In this document: positions 24,279 to 32,385 of the stretch, piece by piece | How positions within the stretch are numbered: position 1 is the first letter of the stretch | Layout of the letters: each line of letters opens with the position of its first letter | Assembly: GCA_038229135.1 (NCBI GenBank) | Contig: JBBROS010000011.1 | Location: forward strand, 1-64,000 | DNA length: 64,000 bases | Direction: 5' to 3' | Origin: JBBROS01 sp038229135 | GTDB taxonomy: Bacteria > Pseudomonadota > Alphaproteobacteria > Acetobacterales > Acetobacteraceae | Translations under genes and position numbers: made by a program | Notes under the pieces: model-generated | Databases searched by the model: none | What the model was told of the DNA's origin: nothing | The model's input: the letters and a program-made list of their open reading frames with translations, nothing else

Positions 24279-25751
24279 TCAGGTGTAGCGGATCAGGATG
24301 TAGTCGTTGCCCTGGGCCGCCTGGCTGCCGTAGGTGATCTCGAACTTCGCGTCGGCAGTCGCGCGATCGATGCCGGCGAAGGTCATGGAGCCGGTGTAGC
24401 CCGGGTCGGTACCGGCCAGGCGGGAGTGCAGCGTGTAGCCGGACGCCCCGGCCGCGCCGTCATTGTCGAACCAGTCCTGGCTGCTGGTCCCCTGCCGGAA
24501 CCCGAAGATCACGGCCAGGTCGCCCTTGTGGAAGTTGAGGATGGTCGACCAGGTCTCGACGTTGCCGCGGCCGTCGACGAAGAAGGTGTCGGCTCCGCCA
24601 TCGGTGCCCGTGCCGCCAATGAGGTAGTTGGAGCCGCCGCCGCCATCGATGACGTTGTTGCCGCCCGTGACCTGGAGCGCGTCCCCGCCGGCGCCGCCCT
24701 TGAGGAACACGTTGCCGACGTCCGCGCGGATGGCGACCGGGGTGTCGTAGCCCCAGAAGTAGCTCTTTTGCAGGTTGGGCACGTTCACGTCGGAGTAGTT
24801 GCCCGCGACGTCCGAGCCGACGACGCCTGTGACGATGTCGGTGAACGAGATGGTCTGCGCGGCGTCCGCCTTGGTGGTGCGGATCGTTGTCGTGGCGACG
24901 CCCGTCGTCCCGCCGCTGCCGGTGAGCTGGAAGTCGGCCTGCGTGTAAGCGCCGACGAAGTTGAAGGCCGAGACGGCGCTGCCGGCCTTGGTGAGGGTGA
25001 GCGTGCCGCCGCCTGTGGTGACGGTATAGTTGTAGGCGTCCCAATCGGGCGTGAAGGCGCCGATCGTGTCGGCAGCGCCGAAGCCGGACAGCTTGGCCCG
25101 AAAGAGGTCGGGGAAGTCGATCTGCAGGCGGCTCGCGACACCCGTGCCGGCCTCGAACAGGACGGTCTGCCCGGCGCCGACGACGTTGGCGGCCTCGAGC
25201 ACGGCGTTGTTGTTGAGGCGGACCGTGCCCGACCCCCCGAGTGCGCCGGAGAGGTAGAGGTAGTTGTTGCCGCTCGAGACCGCGCGGAGTGCCACGGTGC
25301 CGTTGTTCAGGAACTGGTTCGCGCCGTTGGCGCCCGAGTTGCGCAGGATGCTGAAGCTGCCGAGCAGCGTGACGCCGCCCTGGTTGTCGAAGGTCGTCGG
25401 GCCGCTGGCGGCGTCGATCAGGGAGATGGAGGAAACGCCTGGGCTTGTCGCCGAGAGGGTGTAGGCGCCGCGGTTCATCGCCGCGCCGGCGAGGCGCAGG
25501 GTGGAGTTTGCCCCGGCGGCGGTGATACCGACCTTCTGCCCGGCATCCACGAGGAAGCTGGTGGCGACCAGGAGCGGGCTCCCGGCAAACGTCGAAGCGA
25601 GCTGCAGCTCGGACGCGGTCAGGCGGCCGGTGAGCGTCACGGTGCCGGCGTTGATGACGGCGATGTCTCCGGTGCCAGGTACGCCCGCGGGGGACCAGTC
25701 GGCCGCCACCGAGAAATCAGCGTCCGAACCGTTCCATGTCCTCGTTGCCAT
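24279..25751 (-). CDS. RTX-like/beta-helical secreted protein, unknown function
   Basis: 490 aa, acidic, Gly/Asn/Thr-rich and low in lysine, with no signal peptide. It opens MATRTWNGSDADFSVAADW, a start I associate with large acetobacterial exoproteins. Much of it looks like parallel beta-helix. Near the C-terminus GGNNVIDGGGGSNYLIGGTG, then FFVDGRGN, resembles degenerate calcium-binding RTX nonapeptides. This suggests type I secretion, although no transporter is in the window. Divergent from the first PEP-CTERM gene. Confidence 0.7.
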   Translation of the reverse strand: MATRTWNGSDADFSVAADWSPAGVPGTGDIAVINAGTVTLTGRLTASELQLASTFAGSPLLVATSFLVDAGQKVGITAAGANSTLRLAGAAMNRGAYTLSATSPGVSSISLIDAASGPTTFDNQGGVTLLGSFSILRNSGANGANQFLNNGTVALRAVSSGNNYLYLSGALGGSGTVRLNNNAVLEAANVVGAGQTVLFEAGTGVASRLQIDFPDLFRAKLSGFGAADTIGAFTPDWDAYNYTVTTGGGTLTLTKAGSAVSAFNFVGAYTQADFQLTGSGGTTGVATTTIRTTKADAAQTISFTDIVTGVVGSDVAGNYSDVNVPNLQKSYFWGYDTPVAIRADVGNVFLKGGAGGDALQVTGGNNVIDGGGGSNYLIGGTGTDGGADTFFVDGRGNVETWSTILNFHKGDLAVIFGFRQGTSSQDWFDNDGAAGASGYTLHSRLAGTDPGYTGSMTFAGIDRATADAKFEITYGSQAAQGNDYILIRYT

Positions 25752-25841
25752 ATTCGTCTCCTTTGATCGCAGGGTAGCAGCGCCACTCGGGCCTGGGCAT
25801 CCTGTTAACCGTTAAATCTGGTGAAAGTTTGTTTGATGCCA

Positions 25842-25858
25842 CGTCAGATTTCGTTACA
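25842..25858 (+). promoter_or_regulatory. Conserved dyad upstream of PEP-CTERM gene 1
   Basis: CGTCA-GATTTCG-TTACA. Its TTACA lies 56 bases upstream of the T of the -24 element. The same (T/C)GTC(A/T)-N7-TTACA arrangement is found before the other two paralogs at 56 and 57 bases. Candidate enhancer-binding site for the sigma-54 activator. Confidence 0.45.
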
Positions 25859-25909
25859 CGCCGTTCCCGCTCACGTTGCCGCGACGTGCCGTATCAGGCG
25901 GTTAAGCTG

Positions 25910-25925
25910 TGGCACGCTTCTTGTT
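25910..25925 (+). promoter_or_regulatory. Sigma-54-like -24/-12 promoter of PEP-CTERM gene 1
   Basis: TGGCACGCTTCTTGTT matches TGGCAC-N5-TTG(C/T)W, with the invariant GG at -24 and GT instead of GC at -12. It lies 66 bases before the ATG. Equivalent elements precede the two paralogs. Confidence 0.6.
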
Positions 25926-25975
25926 AACCGCCTCTTCGAGCGGGTCCTGCCCGCCGTCCACCACAGGAGATTCCC

Positions 25976-26683
25976 ATGTCCTTCAAGTCTGTCCTCTTTG
26001 CCGGCGCGATGCTCGCCGTGTCGGTCTCGGCCGCGACGGCCGCGACCATCAGCTTCGGCGTCGTGCCTCCCGGGCCGGCGATTTCGATCCCGCTGACCAC
26101 GACGAACTTCACCTCGTCGGTTACGGTGCCGAAGTTCAATGCGGCGCTGGGCACGCTGCAGAGCGTCCAGTTCTCGCTGAACGGCACGGTGGTTTCGACC
26201 ATCAAGTTCGAGAGCCTCGATGCGGCCCCAGCGACGATCACGGCCACGGCCTCTGCGACCATCACGCTGACCCGCCCGGACAGCAGCACGCTCGTTGCGG
26301 TTTTGCCGTCGCAGACGCGTACCGCGGCTGAGACCGCCTTCGACAACGTGATCGATTTCGGCGGCACGTCCGGCACGACGTTCACCGGCTTGACGGGCAG
26401 CACGCTGGCCAACTCCGGCCTGCTGACGTCGGCGGCCGACAGGACTTTGTTCACGGGCGCTGCCGGGAGCACCATCACGCTGCCGATCAGCGCAGCCGGC
26501 ACGTCGTCCGCCGCGGGCGCTGGCAACCTGATCACCCAGATCAACACGCAGGCTGCGGCCGACGTGACGGTGACGTACACGTTCGACGCGCCCGTCACGC
26601 GCGTGCCGGAGCCCGCCACCCTCGCCCTGCTGGGCGCCGGTCTGGCTGGCGTCGGCCTGCTGCGTCGTCGCAAGGCGGCCTGA
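25976..26683 (+). CDS. PEP-CTERM protein, paralog 1 (choice-of-anchor-E-like)
   Basis: 235-aa exported surface or matrix protein. It has a signal peptide (MSFKSVLFAGAMLAVSVSAATA), a beta-rich body with VPKFNAALGTLQSVQFSLNG (resembling the choice-of-anchor E domain), and a C-terminal sorting signal VPEPATLALLGAGLAGVGLL followed by RRRKAA. That tail is the PEP-CTERM signal processed by an exosortase, which is not in this window. First of three tandem paralogs of identical length. AGGAG precedes the ATG; a sigma-54-like promoter and a strong terminator frame the unit. Confidence 0.92.
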   Translation: MSFKSVLFAGAMLAVSVSAATAATISFGVVPPGPAISIPLTTTNFTSSVTVPKFNAALGTLQSVQFSLNGTVVSTIKFESLDAAPATITATASATITLTRPDSSTLVAVLPSQTRTAAETAFDNVIDFGGTSGTTFTGLTGSTLANSGLLTSAADRTLFTGAAGSTITLPISAAGTSSAAGAGNLITQINTQAAADVTVTYTFDAPVTRVPEPATLALLGAGLAGVGLLRRRKAA

Positions 26684-26710
26684 TCCTCCCCGCAAGGCAC
26701 GGTTCGAGAA

Positions 26711-26737
26711 GGGCGCTGCTTCGGCAGCGCCCTTTTT
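26711..26737 (+). terminator. Rho-independent terminator after PEP-CTERM gene 1
   Basis: GGGCGCTGC-TTCG-GCAGCGCCC followed by TTTTT: a nine-base-pair perfect stem with a UUCG tetraloop. Confidence 0.92.
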
Positions 26738-26798
26738 GGTTTCGAGGCCTGGGCACACGATGGTTGCAGGGCCGGTTTTGGTTTGCCCGGTCAACATA

Positions 26799-26815
26799 TG
26801 TCAGGAAATTTTACA
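26799..26815 (+). promoter_or_regulatory. Conserved dyad upstream of PEP-CTERM gene 2
   Basis: TGTCA-GGAAATT-TTACA, with TTACA 56 bases upstream of the T of the -24 element, the same spacing as paralog 1. Confidence 0.45.
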
Positions 26816-26866
26816 GGTTACTGGCACACTTACAATTATGCCTCGTAAAAACAACATGTTGACGGT

Positions 26867-26882
26867 TGGCACGCGTCTTGTA
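26867..26882 (+). promoter_or_regulatory. Sigma-54-like -24/-12 promoter of PEP-CTERM gene 2
   Basis: TGGCACGCGTCTTGTA, almost the same as before paralog 1, lies 62 bases before the ATG. Surrounding DNA is AT-rich for this genome. Confidence 0.62.
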
Positions 26883-26928
26883 TCGCCCTCGGCATGCGGG
26901 CTCAGCCCGTCGTTTGTTGGAGATGTAG

Positions 26929-27636
26929 ATGACGTTCAAGTCTGTCCTTTTTGCCGGCGCGATGCTCGCCGTGTCGGTCTCGGCCGCGACGGCCGCGACC
27001 ATCAGCTACGGCGTCGTGCCGCCCGGCCCGGCGATTTCCGTGCCGCTGACCACGACCAATTTCAACTCGACCGTGACGGTGCCGAAGTTCAACACGGCGC
27101 TGGGCACGCTCCAGAGCGTCCAGTTCTCGCTGAACGGCACGGTGGTCTCCACCATCAAGTTCGAGAGCCTCGACAACGCTCCGTCGACGATCACCGGTAC
27201 GGCCCAGGCGACGGTTACGCTGACGCGGCCCGACTCCAGCACGCTCGTCGCGGTCATCCCGAGCAACACGCGTAGCGCCCCGCAGACGGCGTTCGATGGC
27301 TTTATCGACTTCGGCGGCACGTCGGGCGACACGTTCGCGGGCCTGACCGGCAGCACGCTGGCCACCTCGCCCGTTCTGACGTCGTCGGCTGACCTGACGC
27401 TGTTCTCGGGCGGTCCTGGCAGCACGATCACCCTGCCGGTTTCGGCCGCTGGTTCGTCGAGCGCCTCGGGCTCTGGCAACCTCGTCGTGCAGATCAACAC
27501 GCAGGCTGCGGCCGACGTGACGGTGACGTACACGTTCGACGCGCCCGTCACGCGCGTGCCGGAGCCCGCCACCCTCGCCCTGCTGGGCGCCGGTCTGGCC
27601 GGTGTCGGCCTGCTGCGTCGTCGCAAGACGGCCTGA
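26929..27636 (+). CDS. PEP-CTERM protein, paralog 2
   Basis: 235 aa, the same length as its neighbours and highly similar to paralog 1 along its whole length. The signal peptide differs at one or two residues (MTFKSVLFAGAMLAVSVSAATA), and the tail VPEPATLALLGAGLAGVGLL-RRRKTA is almost identical. The last 100 or so bases are nearly the same as in paralog 1 at DNA level, which points to recent duplication or gene conversion. The middle (IPSNTRSAPQTAFDGFIDFGG) is more divergent. Own promoter and terminator. Confidence 0.92.
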   Translation: MTFKSVLFAGAMLAVSVSAATAATISYGVVPPGPAISVPLTTTNFNSTVTVPKFNTALGTLQSVQFSLNGTVVSTIKFESLDNAPSTITGTAQATVTLTRPDSSTLVAVIPSNTRSAPQTAFDGFIDFGGTSGDTFAGLTGSTLATSPVLTSSADLTLFSGGPGSTITLPVSAAGSSSASGSGNLVVQINTQAAADVTVTYTFDAPVTRVPEPATLALLGAGLAGVGLLRRRKTA

Positions 27637-27663
27637 TCCTTCCCGCAAGGGACGGTTCGAGAG

Positions 27664-27690
27664 GGGCGCTGCTTCGGCAGCGCCCTTTTT
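27664..27690 (+). terminator. Rho-independent terminator after PEP-CTERM gene 2
   Basis: The same GGGCGCTGC-TTCG-GCAGCGCCC-TTTTT hairpin as after paralog 1. Confidence 0.92.
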
Positions 27691-27780
27691 CGTTTTTGGA
27701 CGTGCCGGTCACCCGTGGTTCATCCAGAAAGAGCCATGTCAGAAAGCGTAATATAGTATTGAATATTGCAAGTATCGGTT

Positions 27781-27797
27781 TGTCTCTATTCTTTACA
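27781..27797 (+). promoter_or_regulatory. Conserved dyad upstream of PEP-CTERM gene 3
   Basis: TGTCT-CTATTCT-TTACA, 57 bases upstream of the T of the -24 element. A second related site, TGTCA-GAAAGCG-TAATA, lies 44 bases further upstream (27737-27753). Confidence 0.4.
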
Positions 27798-27849
27798 CCT
27801 AAGTCGCGACTGCAAATACGAACTGATACGAAATCATCACGTTATCGAC

Positions 27850-27865
27850 TGGCATGTATTTTGTA
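27850..27865 (+). promoter_or_regulatory. Sigma-54-like -24/-12 promoter of PEP-CTERM gene 3
   Basis: TGGCATGTATTTTGTA, 64 bases before the ATG. It keeps the GG and TTG blocks and the spacing of the other two, with C-to-T at the end of TGGCAC. Confidence 0.52.
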
Positions 27866-27913
27866 TGAGGGCTTCCGTGCGGGTTGAGCCCGTTTACATA
27901 GATGGAGCCTTCA

Positions 27914-28621
27914 ATGTCGATCAAAACTGTCCTTTTTGCCGGCGCTATGCTCGCCGTGTCGGTTTCGGCCACTTCGGCCGCCACCATTAGCTATGGCGTG
28001 GTGCCTCCCGGCCCGGCGATCTCAGTCCCGCTGACCACGACGAACTTCACGAGGTCCTTCCTGGTGCCGAAGTTCGACACGGCGCTGGGCACGCTGCAAA
28101 GCGTCCAGTTTGTGTTGAATGGCATGGTGGTCTCCACCATCCGGTTCGAGAGCCTCGACGCCGCCCCGTCGACCGTCACTGGCACGGCCGCCGCGACGGT
28201 GACCTTGACGCGCCCTGACAACACCACGCTGGTTGCGGTCGTCCCGACCCAGACCCGCACGGCGACGCAGACGGCATATGATGGCGTGACCGATTTCGGC
28301 GGCACGTCGGGCGACACGTTCGCCGGCCTGACGGGCAGCACCTTGGCCGATTCCGGCCTTCTGACGTCGGCCGCTGACCTGGCGCTGTTCTCGGGCACTG
28401 CCGGGAGCACGATCGCGCTTCCGGTCACGGCCGCTGGCTCGTCGACTGCAACCGGCCCTGGCAACATCGTTGCGCAGATCAACACGCAGGCTGCAGCCGA
28501 CGTGACGGTGACGTATGTCTACGACGTTCCGACGACGACGGTTCCCGAGCCTGCCAGCCTCGTCCTGCTGGGCGCCAGTCTGGCTGGTGCCGGCCTGCTG
28601 CGTCGTCGCAAGGCGGCCTGA
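27914..28621 (+). CDS. PEP-CTERM protein, paralog 3
   Basis: 235 aa from ATG 27914, which aligns with the starts of its paralogs; an ATG at 27902 adds only four residues. The signal peptide is MSIKTVLFAGAMLAVSVSATSA and the C-terminus is VPEPASLVLLGASLAGAGLL-RRRKAA. The sorting signal is intact. It is the most divergent of the three, with YVYDVPTTTVPEP in place of YTFDAPVTRVPEP. GGAGCC precedes the ATG. Function is unknown; PEP-CTERM proteins are exported and often tied to extracellular polysaccharide. Confidence 0.92.
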   Translation: MSIKTVLFAGAMLAVSVSATSAATISYGVVPPGPAISVPLTTTNFTRSFLVPKFDTALGTLQSVQFVLNGMVVSTIRFESLDAAPSTVTGTAAATVTLTRPDNTTLVAVVPTQTRTATQTAYDGVTDFGGTSGDTFAGLTGSTLADSGLLTSAADLALFSGTAGSTIALPVTAAGSSTATGPGNIVAQINTQAAADVTVTYVYDVPTTTVPEPASLVLLGASLAGAGLLRRRKAA

Positions 28622-28649
28622 TCCTTCCCGCAAGGGACGGTTCGACGAG

Positions 28650-28673
28650 GGCGCTGCTTCGGCAGCGCCTTTT
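28650..28673 (+). terminator. Rho-independent terminator after PEP-CTERM gene 3
   Basis: GGCGCTGC-TTCG-GCAGCGCC followed by TTTT. It is the same hairpin as the other two with one base pair less, and lies six bases from the end of the convergent gene. Confidence 0.9.
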
Positions 28674-28678
28674 CCATT

Positions 28679-29452
28679 TCAGGTCGTGCCGGTCAGCGCG
28701 GCCCAGGTCACTGCCAGGCGGTCGGCGAACGGGCGCTCGCCCGGAGGGCAGCGCCGGTCGAGGTCTCGTCGCGCATAGACCGCCGGGAGCGCGGCGGCCC
28801 TGGTGGCGCGCGGCACGGGCGGGCGGGCGGCCAACCAGCCGTTGGCCTGGGTAAGCAAGGCTGCGCGGACGGGGGTGAGGCCGGGGTGGGCCGGGTCGGC
28901 GATGACTGCGTGCGGCGTCAGGCCGTGTTCGGCGAGCAGATCCTCGGGCAGCGTGCAGCGGCCCTGGCGCGCGAGGGCGTGGATGCTGCGGAGCTGTCCG
29001 GCCAGGCCGTAGGCAGCGCCCCAGGGGCGAAGCGCCTCCGCGTCCGCATGGCCCAGCGCACGGGCGGCGGCGACCATGAGGCCGCCCTGAGCGCCGAGCA
29101 GGTAGGCGTCGAAGGCCTCGCGCGTCTCCATCGGTTCGGCCTCCGCCTCGCGGGCCTCCGCCAGGGCGGCGAGGTCCGGCGCGGCCAGGTGCCCGGCGTC
29201 GATCGCTTCGCCGAGCGGTGTGGCCACCTCGTGGCGGCGGCGGGCCCCCTCGGCCACCTCGCGCCACCATTGCAGGCGGATCAGCGCGGCGAAGGGCTCG
29301 CGCACCGTCTCGCGGGCGCGGGCGAGCTCGTGGTTGAAGGCGTACAGCGCAAACAGCGCCTCGCGCCGGGCTGCCGGGGCGAAGAGGGCCGTGAAGTAGC
29401 GGTCGGGGTCGTGCCGGCGCGCGAACGCGCCGATGTCGGACAATTCAGGCAT
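28679..29452 (-). CDS. Squalene/phytoene synthase-like protein (divergent)
   Basis: 257-aa all-helical protein of the squalene/phytoene synthase superfamily. It contains LFALYAFNHELARARETV and ALIRLQWWREVAEGA, matching the short NDUFAF6-like branch. The first Asp-rich motif of true synthases (DxxxD) is replaced by NHELAR, so phytoene synthase activity is doubtful; crtB at 15.5 kb fills that role. The ATG at 29452 starts MPELSDIGAFARRHDPDRYF. It converges on the PEP-CTERM cluster and diverges from sodB. Confidence 0.78.
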   Translation of the reverse strand: MPELSDIGAFARRHDPDRYFTALFAPAARREALFALYAFNHELARARETVREPFAALIRLQWWREVAEGARRRHEVATPLGEAIDAGHLAAPDLAALAEAREAEAEPMETREAFDAYLLGAQGGLMVAAARALGHADAEALRPWGAAYGLAGQLRSIHALARQGRCTLPEDLLAEHGLTPHAVIADPAHPGLTPVRAALLTQANGWLAARPPVPRATRAAALPAVYARRDLDRRCPPGERPFADRLAVTWAALTGTT

Positions 29453-29550
29453 GCAACGGAGATGACCGCGGCAGGGCAGGGGCGCAAGCTTGACGCAAGC
29501 GGGGGGCCGCGCCCACTCTCCGCCCGCAATCAACCCTCGAGGACTGCGCC

Positions 29551-30153
29551 ATGGCGTTCGAACTGCCCAACCTGCCCTATTCGACCTCCGCGCTCGCGTC
29601 GCGCCAGATGCAGCAGGAGACGCTGGAGCTGCACCACGGCAAGCACCACCAGGCCTACGTGACGGCGCTGAACGGCTTCGTGGAGAAGGACCCGGCTCTG
29701 CAGGGCAAGTCGCTGGACGAGATCGTGAAGCTGGCGAACGGCAAGCCGGACATGGCGCCGGTGTTCAACAACGCCGGGCAGCATTGGAACCATCTGTTGT
29801 TCTGGGAGAACATGAGCCCGACGGGCGGGACGATGCCGGGCAGCCTCGAGAGCAAGATCGTGGCCGATTTCGGCAGCGTGCAGGCGTTCAAGGACGCGTT
29901 CAAGGCGGCCGCCGTGGGCCAGTTCGGCAGCGGCTGGGCCTGGCTGGTGCAGGGTGCGGACGGCAAGCTGAAGTGCACGCGCACGCCGAACGGCAGCAAC
30001 CCGCTGGCCACCGGCGAGGGCACGGCGCTGCTGGGCTGCGACGTGTGGGAGCACAGCTACTACCTGGACTTCCGCAACCGCCGTCCGGACTACGTGACGA
30101 ACTGGCTGGACAAGCTGGCGAACTACGAGTTCGCGGCCAGCCGGCTGAAGTAA
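29551..30153 (+). CDS. sodB: Superoxide dismutase (Fe/Mn family)
   Basis: Cytosolic enzyme that dismutates superoxide, 200 aa. Metal ligands are seen in ELHHGKHHQAY, the QHWNHLLFW block, and DVWEHSYYLDFRNRRPDY, which carries the last Asp and His. GQFGSGWAWLV is the conserved glycine-rich segment. The Gln in NNAGQHWNH and overall pattern fit the Fe-type, but Mn use cannot be excluded from sequence alone. Single gene with GC-rich hairpin downstream. Confidence 0.95.
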   Translation: MAFELPNLPYSTSALASRQMQQETLELHHGKHHQAYVTALNGFVEKDPALQGKSLDEIVKLANGKPDMAPVFNNAGQHWNHLLFWENMSPTGGTMPGSLESKIVADFGSVQAFKDAFKAAAVGQFGSGWAWLVQGADGKLKCTRTPNGSNPLATGEGTALLGCDVWEHSYYLDFRNRRPDYVTNWLDKLANYEFAASRLK

Positions 30154-30197
30154 CGCTGTTGGGGGGGGGCGGCCCTGGTGGCACGACCCTCACCCAA

Positions 30198-30218
30198 CCC
30201 TCTCCCAGGGGGAGAGGG
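30198..30218. terminator. GC-rich hairpin between convergent sodB and yajC
   Basis: CCCTCTCCC and GGGAGAGGG arms with a three-base loop, followed on the + strand by CATTTTCCC. Likely transcription end for sodB; also within the tail of yajC transcripts. Confidence 0.55.
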
Positions 30219-30247
30219 CATTTTCCCGCTCCCCGTTGGCGAGGGCT

Positions 30248-30580
30248 CTACTTCGTGTCGTTCGCGGCCGTTGCGGGCTTCATGACGGTGCCGATGGTGT
30301 CCCGGAGGACCGTGACGCGCAGGTTCGGCGCGATCTCGACTTCGACCTCGTCGGAGCCTTCCTTCACGCGCTGGATGGTGCCGATGATGCCGCCGCCCGT
30401 GACGACGCGGTCTCCCCGGCGCAGCGCGCCCAGGGCGGCCTTCATTTCCTTCTGGCGCTTCTGCTGCGGGCGGATGAGCAGGAAGTAGAACACGCCGAAG
30501 ATGAGCAGCAGCGGCACGAACTGGGTGACGGAGGCCATCACGCCGGCGGCGTCCTGGGCGTAGGCGGGGGAGATGAGCAT
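30248..30580 (-). CDS. yajC: Preprotein translocase accessory subunit YajC
   Basis: 110-aa inner-membrane component of the SecDF-YajC complex that assists protein export. Starting from ATG 30580 it reads MLISPAYAQDAAGVM, then one membrane helix (FVPLLLIFGVFYFLLI) and the signature RPQQKRQKEM. LRRGDRVVTGGGIIGTI continues the cytosolic domain. secD and secF, often next, are not adjacent here; the AAA protein gene is divergent. Confidence 0.94.
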   Translation of the reverse strand: MLISPAYAQDAAGVMASVTQFVPLLLIFGVFYFLLIRPQQKRQKEMKAALGALRRGDRVVTGGGIIGTIQRVKEGSDEVEVEIAPNLRVTVLRDTIGTVMKPATAANDTK

Positions 30581-30661
30581 GTCTTTGTCCTGTCGAGCGT
30601 GCTTGCCGTGCGGTGGGGCGGACCATAGTTTGGCGCCGGACCCCGTCAAGCACAGGACTCG

Positions 30662-31537
30662 ATGAACAAGACCAAGGACCTCCTGGCGCGCATCGCCGGC
30701 GCGCTCGAGCGGCTGGCGCCGCCCCCGAATGCGGCGCCGGACCTGCATGCGGCCGACGCGTTCGTGTGGCATCCGGGGAAGGGCGACGGGATGGGGGGTT
30801 TGCAGCCCGTGGCCGACGTGTCCCGCGTGGCGGCGGGGCTGCTGCAGGGGATCGACCGGCAGAAGGCACTGGTGCTGGAGAACACCCGGCGGTTCGCGCG
30901 CGGGTTGCCGGCCAACAACGCCATGCTGTGGGGCGCGCGGGGCATGGGCAAGTCGAGCCTAGTGAAGGCGGCGCATGCCGAGGCGAACCGGGAGCAGCCC
31001 GGGAGCCTCGCGCTGATCGAGATCCATCGGGAGGACATCCGCACGCTGCCGCCCTTGCTGAACATGCTGCGGGGGCAGGCGCGGCGCTGCCTGATCCTGT
31101 GCGACGACCTCAGCTTCGAGCGGGAGGATGCGGACTACAAGGCGCTGAAATCGGTTCTGGATGGCGGGATCGAGGGGCGGCCGGCCAACGTGCTGTTCTA
31201 CGCCACGAGCAACCGCCGCCACCTGATGCCGCGGGACATGATGGAGAACGAGCGGGCGACGGCCATCAACCCGGGCGAGGCGGTGGAGGAGAAGGTGAGC
31301 CTGTCCGACCGGTTCGGGCTGTGGATCGGGTTCCACGCGTGCGACCAGGACGCGTATTTCGCGATGGTCGAGGGGTATGCCGGGGCGATGGACCTGCCGA
31401 TCGGGGTGGAGGCGCTGCGGGCGGCGGCGGCGGAGTGGTCCGTCTCGCGCGGGTCCCGCTCGGGGCGGGTGGCGTGGCAGTTCGTGCAGGACCTGGCCGG
31501 GCGAATGGGTGAAGCGAGAATGGAGAAAGCGGCATGA
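30662..31537 (+). CDS. DUF815-family AAA ATPase
   Basis: 291 aa. The Walker A loop reads WGARGMGKSSLVKAA and the Walker B strand LILCDDLSFE; an AAA sensor stretch with YATSNRRHLMPRDM follows. These are the hallmarks of the DUF815 family, commonly located beside yajC/secDF in alphaproteobacteria. Molecular role is not established. Its stop overlaps the start of the MBL hydrolase gene by four bases. Confidence 0.88.
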   Translation: MNKTKDLLARIAGALERLAPPPNAAPDLHAADAFVWHPGKGDGMGGLQPVADVSRVAAGLLQGIDRQKALVLENTRRFARGLPANNAMLWGARGMGKSSLVKAAHAEANREQPGSLALIEIHREDIRTLPPLLNMLRGQARRCLILCDDLSFEREDADYKALKSVLDGGIEGRPANVLFYATSNRRHLMPRDMMENERATAINPGEAVEEKVSLSDRFGLWIGFHACDQDAYFAMVEGYAGAMDLPIGVEALRAAAAEWSVSRGSRSGRVAWQFVQDLAGRMGEARMEKAA

Positions 31538-32385
31538 CGCAGAACGCTCCGTATTACCGGCGCCAGGTGGGCGACGCGATCGTGACGGTGGTGAGCGACG
31601 GGTATCTGGACCTGCCGCTCGAGACCATGCAGGGCATTGCGCCCGAGGCGGCGTCGGGGCTGCTGACGGGTCGGTTCCGGCGCCCGACGCCGCGGCTCGC
31701 AATCAACGTGTTCGTGGTGCAGCGGGGCGGGCGGACGGTGCTGATCGACACCGGGTCGGGCGGGAGCATGGGGCCGTCGAACGGGCACATGCTGACGAAC
31801 ATGGTGCTGGCGGGGGTGCAGCCGGCCTCGGTGGACAAGGTGGTGCTGACGCACCTGCACCCGGACCATGCGGGTGGGCTGTCCACGCGCGACGGCAAGG
31901 CGGTGTTCCCGAACGCGGAGCTGGCGCTTGCGGAGGAGGAGGCGAAGTTCTGGCTCGAGGAGACGGCCATGGCCACGGCGCCGGCCGAGATGCGGCCGTA
32001 TTTCGAGGGGGCGCAGGCGGCGGCGGCCCCGTATCGCGGGCGCATGACGATGGCCGCGAGCCCCGAGCCCGGCGTCACGCGCATCGCACTGCCGGGGCAC
32101 ACCCCCGGGCATAGCGGGTATCGGATCGGGGACGGGGCGGAGTCGCTGCTGATCTATGGGGACGTGGTCCACGTGCCGGATGTCCAGGCGCCGCATCCGG
32201 AGGTATGCATGACGTTCGACCAGGATCCGGCCGGGGCGCAGGCGAGCCGGCGGCGGATGTTCGACATGGCGGCGGCGGACAAGCTGCTGGTGGCGGGCAT
32301 GCACCATTACTTCCCGGCTTTCTCCCACGTGGCCCGGCGCGGCGAAGGGTTCGAGATCGTGCCGGAGCCGATGTTCGTGGAATGA
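31534..32385 (+). CDS. MBL-fold metallo-hydrolase
   Basis: 283-aa cytosolic hydrolase of the metallo-beta-lactamase fold. The zinc motif is LTHLHPDHAGG, with further ligands in LPGHTPGHSGY and YGDVVHV. LIDTGSGGS precedes it as usual. The PNAELALAEEEAKFW segment is like that of lactonase/quinolone-type members, but substrate cannot be fixed. ATGA overlap with the AAA gene implies co-translation. Confidence 0.85.
   Translation: MTQNAPYYRRQVGDAIVTVVSDGYLDLPLETMQGIAPEAASGLLTGRFRRPTPRLAINVFVVQRGGRTVLIDTGSGGSMGPSNGHMLTNMVLAGVQPASVDKVVLTHLHPDHAGGLSTRDGKAVFPNAELALAEEEAKFWLEETAMATAPAEMRPYFEGAQAAAAPYRGRMTMAASPEPGVTRIALPGHTPGHSGYRIGDGAESLLIYGDVVHVPDVQAPHPEVCMTFDQDPAGAQASRRRMFDMAAADKLLVAGMHHYFPAFSHVARRGEGFEIVPEPMFVE

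Noticed and set aside
24279..28621. Local exosortase system for the PEP-CTERM proteins
   Set aside because: No exosortase-like membrane protein is encoded in the window; the sorting enzyme must be elsewhere.
28679..29452. Second phytoene synthase feeding the rhodopsin pathway
   Set aside because: The first Asp-rich motif is NHELAR rather than DxxxD, and the gene is in another operon. It looks like the NDUFAF6-type branch.
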